Part shown: positions 46,901-58,392 of the stretch, in pieces
How the letters are laid out: each line of letters starts with the position of its first letter
How positions within the stretch are numbered: the stretch's first letter is position 1
NCBI GenBank assembly: GCA_030248135.1
Contig: JASANC010000197.1
Span: 124,001-188,000 of the forward strand
Length of the DNA: 64,000 nt
From: Theristus sp. LFF4_11
Taxonomy: Eukaryota > Nematoda > Chromadorea > Monhysterida > Xyalidae
Direction of reading: 5' to 3'
The notes under the pieces: generated by a model
Databases searched by the model: none
Seen by the model: the letters and a program-made list of their open reading frames with translations, nothing else
What the model was told of the DNA's origin: nothing
Translations under genes and position numbers: made by a program

Positions 46901-49900
46901 GAAGGTGTGACAGTAGCGCTCACATTAATTGATACACAGTTTGACATGAAGCCAAAATTGTTGGAAGCCAGCTGGCTATTATCACCATTTTACCAACTTT
47001 GCTACCCTTATCAGTAACCAGGATGTACGTACGAGATGGAAATAGTTTTAACGCGTTTTGTCAGTCCATGTGACCGAAAAGCCCACTGTACACATACACG
47101 ACTATATGACTTCTAAAATACATTTTGGCGCTTAATAAGCGTGCGACAGGCGGAGCAGACTATAATGGCAGCAAATACGATTTGATTAAGCTCACAGCGG
47201 TGATATATTTGGTTGCAAATACATTCATCGTGTGGGCGGGAGCCGCTTGACACATAATGAGCACGCGTTGAGCTGTCAGTCATTTTTCTTCAGCTATGTA
47301 ATTTTCAACACATATGTTTTCTAACTTTTACAATCAGTTAGATCGGTTAGTTAGTTCTAACTAAACAAAACAAAAAAAGGAGTAAAATGCGGCATTGTAT
47401 GTGCATTTTGATTGGAATAACTTTTATCAAGTTGGCCACCTGGCAAATCGGGATCGGTAACTAAGCTAAATTTTTATTTATGCGCATTCCAGATCACTAA
47501 TTACATGTCGCACACATGCGACGTGAACGTTCAATGTCAAATTTGCTTATGTTGCAGCCGTACGCTGCTTCACACAAGGCTCGATTTCAGCGAACTCAGA
47601 AAACTACTGTGCCCAGCGTCTCTGCGAGTTCTATTCTTTAGGAATGCACCTAGTCATTTGGCATATGTCTGCCTCTGCATTCCGCGGTAATTACAGTAGG
47701 TGCCTGGGATGCACATATGTTGAAGAAAGGAAAGTCAATCAAATAAGAACGTCAGTTTTGTTGTTGCATTTACTACCCATACTTGACAGTGACACAGTTG
47801 TTAATGCAGTGCTGTTGAAATAAAATCCACTGCCGAAACTGGCCGTCGAAATGCGGTATTCACGACATTAGGTCTGAACACGGTCTGTTATTGCTTGATT
47901 GTCATGGAGAACCAATACTTCTTGGTCGTGTTGAGAACCAATACTGCTGGAAAAACACAATACGCCTTCATGCCTCAGAGTTTTATATTCAGCAAATTTT
48001 GAATTTTCAAATGTTTTCAGCTGTTCAGTATTTGTTCGTGTGTGTGTGTGTTGAATTCAATTTAAATTTGCAACGTAGCTTCCGTGACCCAGTTAAATTT
48101 ACAAAATTATAAAAATTTAAATCCACTTAAATTTGTTTACAGTATGTGTCGATATGACTAGATACAAACGGGTGATGCTTTATTGGCTTATCAATTTTTT
48201 TTTATTTGGCATCATTTACCATTAAAACATACATGTACAGTTAAACTAATAGCGGCTTGTGTAAAAGGATGATTTGATTGATTGAAGGAAAACGGCAGAC
48301 ATGGTGGCTTCAGTTTATCAATTGCTGGTTGCTGCGTCTGGATGGCTAGATGCCTCATGAAACAATGGAAAAACAGTTATCGAAAATGAGAGCTAGGGAG
48401 CACAATTGAAATTGACAACAAGGAAGATAACACAACATTTTTGGAAAGCCAAAAACACTTTCCTTTTGTGGTACTGTTTGAACCACACAGAGGTACTGTA
48501 GAGTACGAGAAAGCACAGTGTGGTAGCGAATAAGTTTCGAATATAATTTCACATTTAAATACTGCTCATTGTGCAAAACAAAAAGTACCCAATTTTTTTC
48601 AGGTTAACGTTTCCGGAGCTGGCAACGGATTACAAGGGGGAGGAAAGCGATAACAACGATGGTAATAAAAGCAGTGGGCAGCAGCAGCAACAAGCTCCGA
48701 TCACAGTGGAGGCACATCGTTTGGCGTCGCGTGGGCCGTATGCGCACGTTGAGCCACGACGTAACGCCATCCGCTTCACTGGCACGCAAGTGCACGCGAT
48801 CCACTCTGGCATGCAACCCGGTCTCACTATGGTCAGCTATTTTCGCAACATTGTTCAAGTTTTATTGGTGGCGAAATGAGACGTTCTCATTAACAGTGCA
48901 ATGTCGACACTGACAGTGCTGTTTGCGGTGGCGCACATTTTTTAGGTCTCATAAATGAATGCCAATACTCGCTAGTTGTTGCCACGAAATAATAGAAACT
49001 GTGTGGGTTCAGGATATGTTTAGCTCAAAAATTGATTATCAAGAATGTTGTTATTGTTGTTGTTCATTGCCACCACTGCGGAAAGGCGCGTTCATTGAGA
49101 CTGTGCACGAGAAAGTCGATGATGCTACAGGCGGTTGTGGACGGCATGGCAACGGAAATGAGTGCAGCCAACTACGCCAACGGTCAATCAGCTTGTTGGT
49201 GTCTGCACGCACTGTTATGTAGGTGTTATGCGTCGCGACGACACAATGATAAAACGCAGAAAGCAGCACACCAGCATGAAACGACGTCTGCATGCGATGA
49301 ATAAGCTGGCGCACTTTTGAAAATGACTCCAAAAGCATCGTGCTTGTTCTTTAACGACAGAAGAGGTGCATGACAAGTGTCACAATATAAGGCACGTGTG
49401 TGTGTTCATGTGTTCGATCACCACCACTATACTCCCGAGACCACCGAATACGACCGAGATGTTTTCATTTGCTAAACAGCCGCACATACGTATGCCAGTG
49501 CTGCAGTGCTGGTGCATTTGCTGCTTGACCATAAAAAACAGCTATGCGCAGCGCACATATATTTTCTAAGACGGTACTACTCAGCATAGTAATAATGGAG
49601 TTATGTGGCCCCGCATGTTTTTCGTCTTTCTCGAGTAACCAGCCAAGCGTGCGTCTGCAGGCCGTAAAGACACCGCAATAATTACCGTCGACAAACATGC
49701 ACGCACGCATTTGCTAATAGTAAAACATAAGACTTGCACAAGTCGGCCGCCACTTCACCATCGCATAACCATACGTCGCGCGCACATTCTCTTCTCAGTT
49801 GCGTGCATGTGAAGTCTTTGTTTGCCGCATCAATGCGGCTTTTGCGGTACGCACTCGCGCATTCGCCTATTTCTTCCTTTGATCCTTGCGATTGCGACGG

Positions 49901-52900
49901 CTCTTGTTTCGTCTTTATGTTATTTTTCAGTTGCGGCCATTTTCAAGCGTATGTGTGTGTGCTTGTGTGAGTGATGCTGGTCAAGAGCATGACTGCAATA
50001 TTCAATTTGCAATTTACGGCTCTGTCCCATTTGGACTGGACTCAAAGTCGCCATGCGTCTGCTGTAATCGCTGGTATCGTAACTTAATCCGGCGCAAGTA
50101 CGCATACTTGCTCCTGTATGTATGGCCTGTCGACTTTGTTCACAATGAGAGCGAAATTTGATTTCTGCTAACACCAATTGGTTATTTTTATGTGAGCCCA
50201 TTGTTTTCATGCAAAATGTCAGCTATTTTCTTTTGACGTTAGATTCGTACGCTTTGGAAGTGATAGCGCAAACTGGCAAACACAAATAACACTGAAATCT
50301 GGAATGTTTACCGGATCTAGCAAACTGTGAAAGTTCTTTTGAAAAGGGGTAACAGAGGGAATTTTCAAAAAAAATTATGCAGCTGAGCACAGCTTCACAG
50401 CTGTTGCAAAAAAACACTAAAATCCATGGTTGAATTGATAAATAAGCTGATAACGACGTACCGCATTCCGACTGGTATTCGTCGGAGCTTGTTGACGGTC
50501 GTCGTCTGCGCTCTTTTGTGTGTCGCTGTTGGCGGAATAGTTGCGGTAGGAGTCGACTTAGGGGGCCGTTCAGAGAGCTCGATCGACGACGTTGCGTTGA
50601 CCGCTGGCAGCTTTGTGCCAGTGGGTATTTGTCGGCGTTGAATGTGCTGGAGAGAAATTGACAGTCGCGGTCCATGCTCTGCGTGATGCTTCGATTGCAG
50701 ACTTCAAACTGGGCCGTGAACGTACAGTATGCTGTTGATTAGTCAGCTGTTAGTAGGCTTTGTGATCTCAGTTCAGAATTCATCGAATGCTCCGAAACAA
50801 AGTGCAGTGATAATTTTGTGTTGGCAATCATTGAATGAAACGGGTGTTGCCAAAGATGCCAGTGGTCACGTGGAGGTGCCGTCGTGTGCCACTGGCACAG
50901 TTGTTTGTTTGTGCTCGTGAGCGTTTTTATGAGCGGAGAAACACACGGCGGCGGCGTGTTTATGGTCTGTGAAATGTGAACGGTGGCTTTTGCACTGCGC
51001 GTTAAAATTCACCCGACCAGGCGCATGTTGAAATGCGCATCAGAAACTGGATTGCTGCGGCCGCTGCAGTGCAGCCGTGCATGGAATTTATAATAAATCA
51101 CGTCGTCTCAGTTGTGCCTGGCAAGCGCTCAGCGGTGGTGTCTCTGATGGCTGCGTCACTCGTAAACCATTTCAAAGACACTAACACAAGTGTTGCACGT
51201 TGGCAGACGCCACCGGCGCAGTGAAATGCTGCCAGCAAATGCTGTTACGCGGCAACACTTGGCGCTAGCTGTGTGTGGTCGTGCGCTCGTGCACGCGGAT
51301 GACACACAAAAAGGTGTGTCTGCGTGCGTCTGTCTACAGTCACAACAGAAGCACTGACAAAACGGCGCTCAGTGGATTTTTCGGTTACGTTCCAGCCCAC
51401 GCGACGTAATAATAGCCTCAAAATGGATAATGTTTCCAGTGGATTTGTTGAAATAATGAAATGTACACAGACACATGACATTGGCACACAAAGTGCAATG
51501 TGTACATAGCTGCAGCACTCTTACTGTTTTCTGCCGTTCAGTGTAACTCTCGAGTCTCTCCACGGTTTGTCAGTTGAATCAATGTGAAATTTTGTAAAAT
51601 CCACGCAATTTATTCCGAATCTCTGTTCATGGCAGTTGCGACTTTATGGTTTTATAGTTGGCACGTGTGCTTCCAACATGCACACGTGTTCCGGTGTCGG
51701 TGTCCGAGTCTGTCTCAGTCAGCCGCTTGCTGCCTTTGTTTACTATTTTTGTCCTCTGCGCGTGTCGTGTGTGTCTCAGTGCGTTTTATGTCGTCAACGG
51801 TCGACTTGTATGGGTGCTGCTTTCTTAGTGCCACTTTCATCAGTGGTCATATATTTTGCACGCGTGTTACGAGTCAGCACAGTGTCGGTCATGAGATTGT
51901 GCATTGAGCAACGCTTAACGCTGATGTTTTCACTTGCTTGGTGGCAGCTGCCAGCTTCACAGATGCCACTATAACAATGAGACACACTTGTACAAACTGC
52001 AAGTCTGAGCGACAAACACAAAACCAAACGACAATACGGCGCCTGATTGGCTGACTGTTGTAAGCGCACGGCAAGCGTACTCAAAGTGGGCCCCATCGTG
52101 ATTGACAACGGCCGTTTCAATTGGAACACACGTGCCACTTGAGAGCAACAAACGTTGGCGAGCTAAACACTGACGTAAGCATGCTTAGCATGGCCAAGTC
52201 TGTGTCAGTCATGAATTATTGACTGTGTACTTTGGCACAATGGCACACCAATTGGGCGTGAAAATCGGCACGAGCAAAAGACAAAAGACTATGTAAACAC
52301 TCTATGGCAACAAACAACAAGTGCAATTGGAAAGCGTCCGCCACAAATCATGTTAGATGTGCAACTGGTCAAAAAAAGTGATCGCTGTGTGCGGCTCGTT
52401 ATGGCCGGTTTTATGGCGCATTGGCATTAGTGACTGAAATACGACGTGCACTGTGCGCGGCCAAGGAACAGCTGCGCCGAACATCCTCAAATCACTTTAT
52501 TTGCTGCTTCTTTTTGGCGCGACTCAATTTCGGAGAGTGCTGCTCACTCTCGCTCTCTCGAACTTGACTGTTACTGCATTTTTGTTGGCAATGTTCACCA
52601 ACAAGCACAACATGAGCAGATTTGGAGAACGCACCAAACAATCCTCCATTCGTGCAGGTGAACAACAAAACAGATCGGAACTCAAATGTCTGTGAACGAG
52701 TGCTGGCGCATTAGGATGGGTCGTACAAAATTTATTGCCGTTGATAAGCGCACAGGTGCATTGCGCTGGGGAACGCGATTGGTTTTTATGAGTTGGCCAG
52801 CAAAAAATATATTGCACCAGTCATAAATTTCTCGCGTGCGCGCAACGCAAACATGAACTTGGGTTGGAGCAGTCAGAGCAGGAATAGAGCACGTGACATG

Positions 52901-55900
52901 AACACTTGTGAGTGAGCATCTGGTGCAAGCAAAAGTTTGATCAATGATTAAAAGCAAGTTGCCGAACGAAATTTTTTCCAAATATAAAAAGCGGAAATTA
53001 AGTACAGTGAAGGTTTCAATGTTTTTCAAAGCAACAAAAGCAGGCACTTACGACTGAAGTCAACGGTTGACGACGACCAGCCACGCCAGTGCATTGCCTT
53101 GGAATCGACTGTTGCTGTTTGAATGTGCTGCTTCAGTTTAGCTCAGTTGCTTTCGGCTCAGTTGCGGTAGAGTCGATGTGAACAAACAGCTTTGATGCGT
53201 GGCCGTCACCGTGTTGCGGTGGTCACTTGTTTCGTCGAATTGTAACGTTGGTATAGTACTACGAGAGCACTTTCAGGCAGTAACACTCTGAAACGAGCAA
53301 TTCAAATGAGATTAGATTTCGACGCTGTTTCAGTGGGCGGCATTACAGATTCGACACGCAAAATTAGAGCCATCGACCTAAAATTAGAATACTTTGTGCG
53401 CGTTAGATCGTTTGGTTCAGATTTACAATGCGCCAGCCGACATATAATATGAGCAGTGTGTGAATTGCACATTTTAATCGCAGCGCGCCGCACTCGCCAG
53501 ATATGGCTCCGTTTGTTTTGCCTCTGAGAAACGACAATGCACTTCTGTTTGGCTTTCGGTAGGCTAAAACAGTTGTTGATGTTTTCCTGTGCGTCTTGTT
53601 TTACAAGCATACCAGGCCAGGCCCAGAAATCCAGAAAATGTTTGCGTTTTGCAAACGACACCGACCACCGAAAACAGGGCAGTCCATGGTGACTGCGTGT
53701 TCTGTGAGTCTATTATTCCATCGTTGTACATCTTCTTGCACTTCCCGTTTGCAGCCAATAATGGCAATCAATGGCCGTGTTACTGCATGGGAATTTATGC
53801 CACCACCACCACGGCAACAATATTTTTTCTCGTCCGTTGGTTCAGTCGCGTGGCAGCAGCGATTTTTGCGAGTTTGCACTGCCGTCTGTCACTGTGAATT
53901 CGAGACATTTCAGTTCTGTATAAATTGCAAGTGTTTGTGCGGTGTGCTGGCTTGTTTAGATTGTAATCGTGCTGATATTCTAACACAATTCTGGCGTTAT
54001 TTCTTTCCGTGCCTTTTCAAAATCGACGTTTTCCGCACCTCATAAATTCCAGCCCTCAGCGTCGTTTCAACTGATAATAGGCTTCGAATTTTACGGATTT
54101 TGAAAAAGATGTATTGTTGCTTTGTAACCTGGTGACAAACAAATAACATGCTGTTTGTGTGACTTTGTACATTTCAGATTTTAATTAGCTCAGTGGTGGG
54201 AGTAATTTATAACGTGTCTGAAACAAAAAACAGCGCAACTAACTTGTTTCAAATGCAGATTCAATGCCAGTGAATGGAGTTAGTTGGCGATAATGGAGAC
54301 TGCAAATTACCAGGGTCACGCATTCGCTAAATCAGTTACTTGCAGGAGTTGATTGTTGATTTTTGGACGTTCTTGAAAACATGCGTTTATGAAAAAAACT
54401 GTAAAATGTGATGCTTAATAACAAATAGTAGTCTTACGGGTACACAAGTGCAAACTGACTGCAACTATCAGTGACATACACAATATTTGATGAATAAATA
54501 AAGAACAGAGACGAATGATGAAGTTATATTTCAAGTAACAAGAAAGTGGCGAATTAGTGGACAGGATAACAACGCAGGTCATAAAGAACAGATCACAATA
54601 CACATGTATAGTCAGTCAGTCAGTCAGTTTTATTCTGCAGTGCACAGAATGTGCATGTATAACAGAATGACGCATAATTACAGCTAGATGATTGTAGTAA
54701 TCGCCGATGAGCAAGTTTATTTGGTGCGTCGTTGTCAGGTTGTCGGCCCGCCGGGCACCGGCAAGACGGACGTGGCCGTGCAGATCATCTCCAACATCTA
54801 CCACAACTTTCCCGAGCAACGCACACTGCTCGTGACGCACTCGAACCAGGCGCTCAACCAGTTGTTCGAGAAGATCATGGCACTCGACATCGACGAACGA
54901 CATCTCCTGCGGCTGGGTACGCGTTTGAACTGTAGATCACAGGCAATCGGCTGATTGGCTGCTTTGCAACTGCACTCACTCATTGCCCCCCTTGCCTCGA
55001 TGCAACCAACCAATACACCAGATGCCAGAATGCACAATAATTTTCCAGTTGCTGCTGCATGTTGTTGCACTGGCACTGTTCTAGTTTTGAACAAACCAAT
55101 CGTTGCATTGCGTTTGGTTGCGATCGAACGCGGCACAGCTGTGCCGTCTCTGCAGCTTTGCAGTGCCGTTTTGTGTTCGTTTTGTGATTCAGCCGTGACA
55201 TACAGCTGAACTGAGCGTGTTTGCAGGTCACGGCGAAGAAGCGCTCGAGACGGAGAAGGACTTCAGTCGTTACGGCCGCGTGAACTACGTGCTCGCACAG
55301 CGACTGCACCTGCTGCACGAGGTGGAACGCTTGCAGCAGGCGATCGGCGTCGCCGGCGACGTCGCCTACACCTGCGAGACCGCGTCGCACTTTTTCTTGT
55401 ATCAGGTGTTGTTTCGGCGTCAACGTTGCCTTTGTGTCAATGGGCAGTCCGGCGCTAGCTCCGATCGTTTTTGTATAATGGCGATATTTTAACCAGGGCA
55501 AACTGCGCTGACCAAGAATTGTGTTCCAGAACACCATCAAGTTGGGCAAAGAAAGCGTGCCATGGAGTTTTCTGTCATTACGGTGCTGAAAGTCTATTAG
55601 GTTATCAAGGTATCTGGTATCAAGTTGCAGTTTCAACTTTCAACGACAGGTGTACGCCCGATGGGAACAGTTTGAGTTTGCGCTGCGCTCGGCATCTCAG
55701 TCGCAACGTGATTTCACGTTTGTCAGCCGAAACTTTCCATTCACTCGATTCTTCGCAAATGCGCCACAACCACTGTTCAAGGTTGCTTTTTGCTGATGTT
55801 AGACTGGGATAGATTGATTGATTGATTAGATAAATTGATTGGGAAACGTTTGCTGAAAATGTTCTCGTGTGAAACATCGGCGCAACTAATTAATTGCGGC

Positions 55901-58392
55901 TAACGAAGCCACTGAGCAGTTGCGCTCATAAAAACCTCATACAGTGAGATGAATGCAATTTGTGTTGGTTGTTTGCGCGCAGGAACTGGACTTTGACGAG
56001 GACGTTGAGATGGCACACGGCTGCTGGCGCTACATCAGACGCATCTTTGAGCAGCTGGACGAGTTCAGAGCGTTCGAGCTGCTGCGCACCGGCCGCGAGC
56101 GCACCGAGTATCTGCTGGTCAAGGAGGCGAAGATCATCGCGATGACGTGCACGCACGCGGCGCTCCGCAGACGCGACCTCGTCGAGCTCGGCTTCCGCTA
56201 CGACAACATTCTCATGGAGGAGTCCGCTCAGATACTCGAGATCGAGACGTTCATCCCGCTGTTGTTGCAGGTGGCCACCAGTCTGAACGCTGATTGTATC
56301 GGTCTCATCAAAGCTGCAAATCTAATGCAAATCTAATCTACACTGAAAATCTTATGCGTTGCATTGCTTCATGTGCTGTTGGCACCAGTAGTTTCACTGT
56401 ACAAAAATGTACTGTGCTGTACATTGCACCGTTTTTTTTAAACAATCGCAGAACCCGCAAGACGGTCACAATCGACTGAAACGCTGGATCATGATTGGCG
56501 ACCACCACCAACTGCCACCGGTGATTCAGAACATGGCATTCCAAAAGTACTCCAACATGGAGCAGTCCTTGTTCGCGCGTTTCGTTCGTCTCGGCGTGCC
56601 AACTGTGCAGCTCGATCGCCAGGGACGCGCACGCAGCAGGTGCGTTCTTGCTTCGCATCGTCGCCACTAGCGTTGCCACGAGACTGGGGAAAATAGTGCC
56701 AGAGCACGAGACAAATAATGCCACGAGACTTTCATTTCCCCTGTTTTTCTGCAGCATTGCCGCACTGTACAACTGGCGTTACCGGAATCTCGGCAATTTG
56801 CCGCACGTCGAATCGCGTGCCGAGTTTCAGCTCGCCAATGCTGGTTTTGTGTTTGACTACCAGCTGATTGACGTTGGCGATTTCAATGGCGTCGGAGAGA
56901 GCCAGCCGAGTCCGTACTTTTACCAGGTTCGTTAGGACTGTGTGAGCTGATGGTTTGTGTTGCAGTCTTGCACTGCTGCCAGTTGCCACCATAAATTTGT
57001 TAACAATGGCTTTGCTTGCGCACAGAATCTCGCGGAGGCCGAGTACTGCGTGGCGCTGTTCATGTACATGCGGCTCGTTGGCTATCCGGCCGACAAGATC
57101 ACGATACTGACGACGTACAACGGACAGAAGCATCTGCTGCGCGACGTCGTCGACAGGAGGTGTGCGCAGAACCCGCTCATTGGCAGGCCGCACAAGGTCA
57201 GCGCTCCCATCGCAGCTTGTTGCCGCAATTGAGAATGTGATTTTTAAGTGACCTGCGAAGCGCACCTGGGAGTGTGCGTTCACGTGAGCGTGTTTCAGAT
57301 TGCAACCGTTGACAAATTCCAAGGTCAACAGAACGACTACATCATCGTGTCACTCGTGCGCACGCATGCCGTCGGACACATCCGGTGCGTTCAGTGCGCC
57401 ATCTGGCAACATTTAATAGTTGTAAGAGAACACTCGCCTGTTTGCAGTGACGTGCGTCGTCTGGTGGTCGCGTTCTCGCGTGCCCGCCTCGGCCTGTACG
57501 TGTTCGCACGCACCGCACTCTTCCGCAACTGTTTCGAGCTGACACCTGCGTTCAACATTGTAAGGCGTAACAATCGAGTTGATGTATTAATTTTTCGTTT
57601 TTGACAAGATTTATGACAGGAATTGCTTGTTGTGTTGTTCAGCTTTGCCGTCGCCCTCTGAAACTGCTGCTGCTACCTGATGAGCAACACCCGACCACAC
57701 GACCGGTAAGTCGTTATGAACAACATAGTATATATTCAGCAAATTGTTTAATTTAATCAACCGGTAACAGTTGAAGTACAAATCATTGTGATCGTTGAAG
57801 CACCATTTTTGTGGCAAGTTTTGGTGTTGAAATTCAATGATGCTCAAATTCAGGTGCACATGCAACCGACACACCCGCCACTGACGATTGAGAACATGCA
57901 GCACATGGCGAAGTTCGTGTACGATTTCTACGCTCACAATCTCAGCCGTTTACAGAGGCAGTATGAACCGGCTGATCAGGCAACGGGGCAGCTGACGACC
58001 GAGACAGCTGGTGCAGCACTCGCAAAAGACGCGCCCGTGAGCGTTCAGCTTTGTTCACTGTGATACTATTGGGGTATTTTCAAATTTTAATCATTAAAAC
58101 GCCAATAAGTACTTATTTCAGCCGGGCAGCCAGCCATACAAGGACGGTGGCGAAGTGACGTCATCAGAGCCAGTGACCAGCGAAAAGGCGACCGAGACAA
58201 GAGGGGCACGTGCGCACACCGACATTGAGTTTGAGGTGCGCTGTTTCATAGAAATGGGGCAAGCACAAAATGTGGCACTGTCAAAAGCTCGATTTCTCCA
58301 TTGTACAGGTGCTCGTTGAGGATTCAGAAGATGCACCTCCCAAGCCGCCCGGTGACGCCCCGACATCGACAGGCTCGCAAAAATCAACCTAA
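19950..58392 (+). CDS. AQR: AQR/Aquarius intron-binding spliceosomal helicase, 1490 residues
   Basis: Twenty-nine exons: 19950-20012, 20089-20222, 20330-20450, 20518-20652, 20977-21226, 21481-21722, 21837-22000, 23464-23726, 23787-23879, 23971-24104, 24210-24309, 24772-24942, 25163-25272, 25363-25532, 26039-26182, 48603-48831, 54739-54916, 55227-55405, 55650-55781, 55983-56270, 56452-56639, 56755-56926, 57026-57196, 57299-57384, 57448-57559, 57643-57705, 57854-58036, 58122-58235, 58309-58392. They total 4473 bases in one frame; human AQR is 1485 residues. An armadillo-like N-terminal half ([16 protein letters not shown]) precedes a superfamily-1 helicase core. That core has Walker A GPPGTGKT near residue 845, [31 protein letters not shown] and SRARLGLY. 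Known AQR binds introns upstream of the branch point in the spliceosome, helps resolve R-loops and couples to the exon-junction complex. A polyglutamine stretch interrupts exon 16. Intron 15 (22.4 kb) and intron 16 (5.9 kb) are far longer than the others. Confidence 0.97.
22117..23200. mobile_element. Mariner-type element with inverted repeats over 200 bp, in AQR intron 7
   Basis: The ends CAGGGTGAGCC and GGCTCACCCTG are flanked by TA (22115-22116 and 23201-23202). The inverted arms extend over about 220 bp each (22117-22335 and 22980-23200) with high similarity. A partial relative lies at 6786-7060. No transposase frame is intact. Transcribed within AQR pre-mRNA, the arms could pair into a long hairpin. 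Confidence 0.85.
24411..24483 (-). tRNA. tRNA-Phe (GAA)
   Basis: On the minus strand the sequence folds into a standard 73-nt cloverleaf. The acceptor stem is GGCTCGA/TCGAGCC with discriminator A. The D arm is TAGCTCAGTTGGGAGAGCG, and the anticodon stem TTAGA/TCTAA encloses the loop CTGAAGA. The T arm is GCGGG-TTCGATT-CCCGC. The anticodon GAA reads phenylalanine codons. Internal A and B boxes are intact, so it is probably functional. It lies antisense inside AQR intron 11. Confidence 0.95.
26932..28077 (-). CDS. Aquaporin (MIP family), 294 residues, with Lys after the second NPA
   Basis: Minus-strand exons 27895-28077, 27704-27840, 27501-27627, 27311-27430 and 26932-27249 give 885 bases in frame. 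The N-terminal helix starts [12 protein letters not shown]. The first pore loop is [10 protein letters not shown] and the second is [14 protein letters not shown]4 starts with the conserved glutamate ([12 protein letters not shown]), and the last helix follows [14 protein letters not shown] channels conduct water or small neutral solutes as tetramers in membranes. The arginine that normally follows the second NPA and forms the ar/R filter is lysine here. Loop C is unusually long and acidic (an extra exon of 40 codons, 27311-27430). Exon 1 uses a GTGTAT donor, because the stronger GTGAGT eight bases further on leads to a stop. Resemblance is to classical/AQP8-like members; the subfamily is not certain. 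Confidence 0.9.
28170..28458 (-). CDS. Possible upstream exon of the aquaporin gene
   Basis: An ATG-initiated minus-strand frame starting [13 protein letters not shown] encodes about 96 Ser/Thr/Ala-rich residues and ends near a GTAGAC donor. Its phase (one base over) does not fit the exon beginning at the acceptor near 28062. It may therefore be an alternative first exon joined differently, a 5' UTR frame, or not coding. Confidence 0.3.
28887..29061. mobile_element. 175-bp foldback MITE
   Basis: Near-perfect inverted arms of about 70 bp (TACAGTCTAACTC...GAGTTAGACTGTA) surround a short GTGGAGAGGCGGAG-type loop. TA dinucleotides border the ends. The inner arms contain paired GCATGCATTCTGTGCA sequences. 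There is no coding capacity. Confidence 0.85.
29062..30941. other. Intronic spacer between the aquaporin gene and gene Y
   Basis: I find no exon with paired splice signals and protein-like composition on either strand. Short open frames are scattered and unsupported. Confidence 0.4.
30942..33064 (-). CDS. Gene Y: Q/N/S/T-rich protein, 489 residues, no known domain
   Basis: The minus-strand exons 31876-33064, 31268-31366, 30997-31168 and 30942-30951 give 1470 bases in one frame. The ATG at 33062-33064 has an in-frame stop ten codons upstream, which supports a real start. The first exon alone encodes 396 residues with no stop. It is rich in Ser, Thr, Asn, Gln and Ala, with seven-residue Q and six-residue N runs and an acidic segment ([13 protein letters not shown]). 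The later exons encode QQQQYTAAT and a tyrosine-rich end ([14 protein letters not shown]). Such low-complexity composition predicts disorder. I do not recognise a domain. It may be an isoform end of gene X, whose exons precede it on the same strand. The last exon is only 10 bases, and an alternative acceptor gives a slightly shorter end. Confidence 0.6.
32983..46641 (-). CDS. Gene X: antisense multi-exon gene of low-complexity composition
   Basis: Candidate minus-strand exons: 46254-46641 (ATG 46639-46641), about 43250-43631, 42192-42529, 40427-40550, 36688-36880, 35762-36333 and 32983-33122 (TAG). Several junctions agree in phase: 46254 into 43631, 42192 into 40550, 36688 into 36333, and 35762 into 33122. 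The joins 43.2-42.5 kb and 40.4-36.9 kb do not, so an exon is missing or misplaced there. Products are basic and Ser/Thr/Pro/Gln-rich, for example [53 protein letters not shown] and LKRFNSIT. The last exon encodes [14 protein letters not shown] then polyQ. Two acidic/dileucine-like PLL or PLM motifs recur. No domain is recognised; a cytoskeletal or trafficking scaffold would fit the composition but is only a guess. Confidence 0.45.
33123..35761. other. Non-coding intronic spacer upstream of gene Y
   Basis: The stretch is AT-rich with no convincing exon. It should hold the promoter of gene Y if that gene is independent of gene X. Nothing else is recognised. Confidence 0.4.
36889..40426. other. 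Intronic spacer within gene X
   Basis: No exon with both splice signals and credible composition was found, although phase arguments say one small gene X exon may lie here. Open frames near 37.5-38.4 kb have no support. Confidence 0.35.
40675..41441. mobile_element. Diverged TA-flanked inverted-repeat element
   Basis: The left end CTGGGTGTTGGAAA and right end TTGCAACGCCTTG are imperfect inverted repeats bordered by TA. Inner arms share TCTGAAATTTGGAACA and its complement. It resembles the 22117-23200 family at a distance. The internal plus-strand open frame (40753-41103) has no recognisable transposase motif. Confidence 0.6.
46858..46952. repeat. Tandem duplication of about 50 bp
   Basis: Two adjacent copies of a GTGACA..CGCTCACATTA.TTGATACACAGTTTGACATGAAG-type unit are nearly identical. 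It lies 0.2 kb upstream of the first gene X exon and could be part of its promoter. Confidence 0.75.
46953..48602. other. Non-coding intronic DNA upstream of gene X
   Basis: No exon is visible. It is AT-rich, with several short direct repeats (for example AGAACCAATACT twice near 47910-47945). Confidence 0.4.
50462..50646 (-). CDS. Candidate antisense exon in AQR intron 16
   Basis: It is bounded by a strong minus-strand acceptor (AATTTCTCTCCAG) and donor (GCG|GTACGTCG). Two frames are open. One is Pro/Thr-rich ([23 protein letters not shown]) and the other Arg/Ser-rich ([12 protein letters not shown]). The composition matches gene X, so it could be an upstream exon, which would carry gene X across AQR exon 16 in antisense. 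Linkage is not shown. Confidence 0.4.
53052..53094 (-). CDS. Candidate first exon on the minus strand
   Basis: A minus-strand ATG opens [14 protein letters not shown] and runs into a good donor (AGTC|GTAAGTG). It ends one base over a codon, which does not join in frame to 50646 without an intervening exon. It is short, so the support is weak. Confidence 0.25.

Larger units (their letters stand above)
26183..48602 (+). other. AQR intron 15 (22.4 kb) with nested antisense genes
   Basis: The donor CG|GTGCGC after exon 15 and the acceptor TTTTTTTCAG before 48603 bound this intron. The joined codon (CG+G, Arg) restores a protein match across the gap (PPFR then LTFPEL; human PPFRITFP). It contains, all on the minus strand, the aquaporin gene, gene Y and the gene X exons. 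It also holds a hairpin MITE and a TA-flanked element. Confidence 0.9.
48832..54738 (+). other. AQR intron 16 (5.9 kb)
   Basis: It runs from the donor ATG|GTCAGC to the acceptor CGTTGTCAG before the P-loop exon. Apart from the two minus-strand exon candidates listed separately, I find only unsupported open frames on both strands. Confidence 0.8.
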
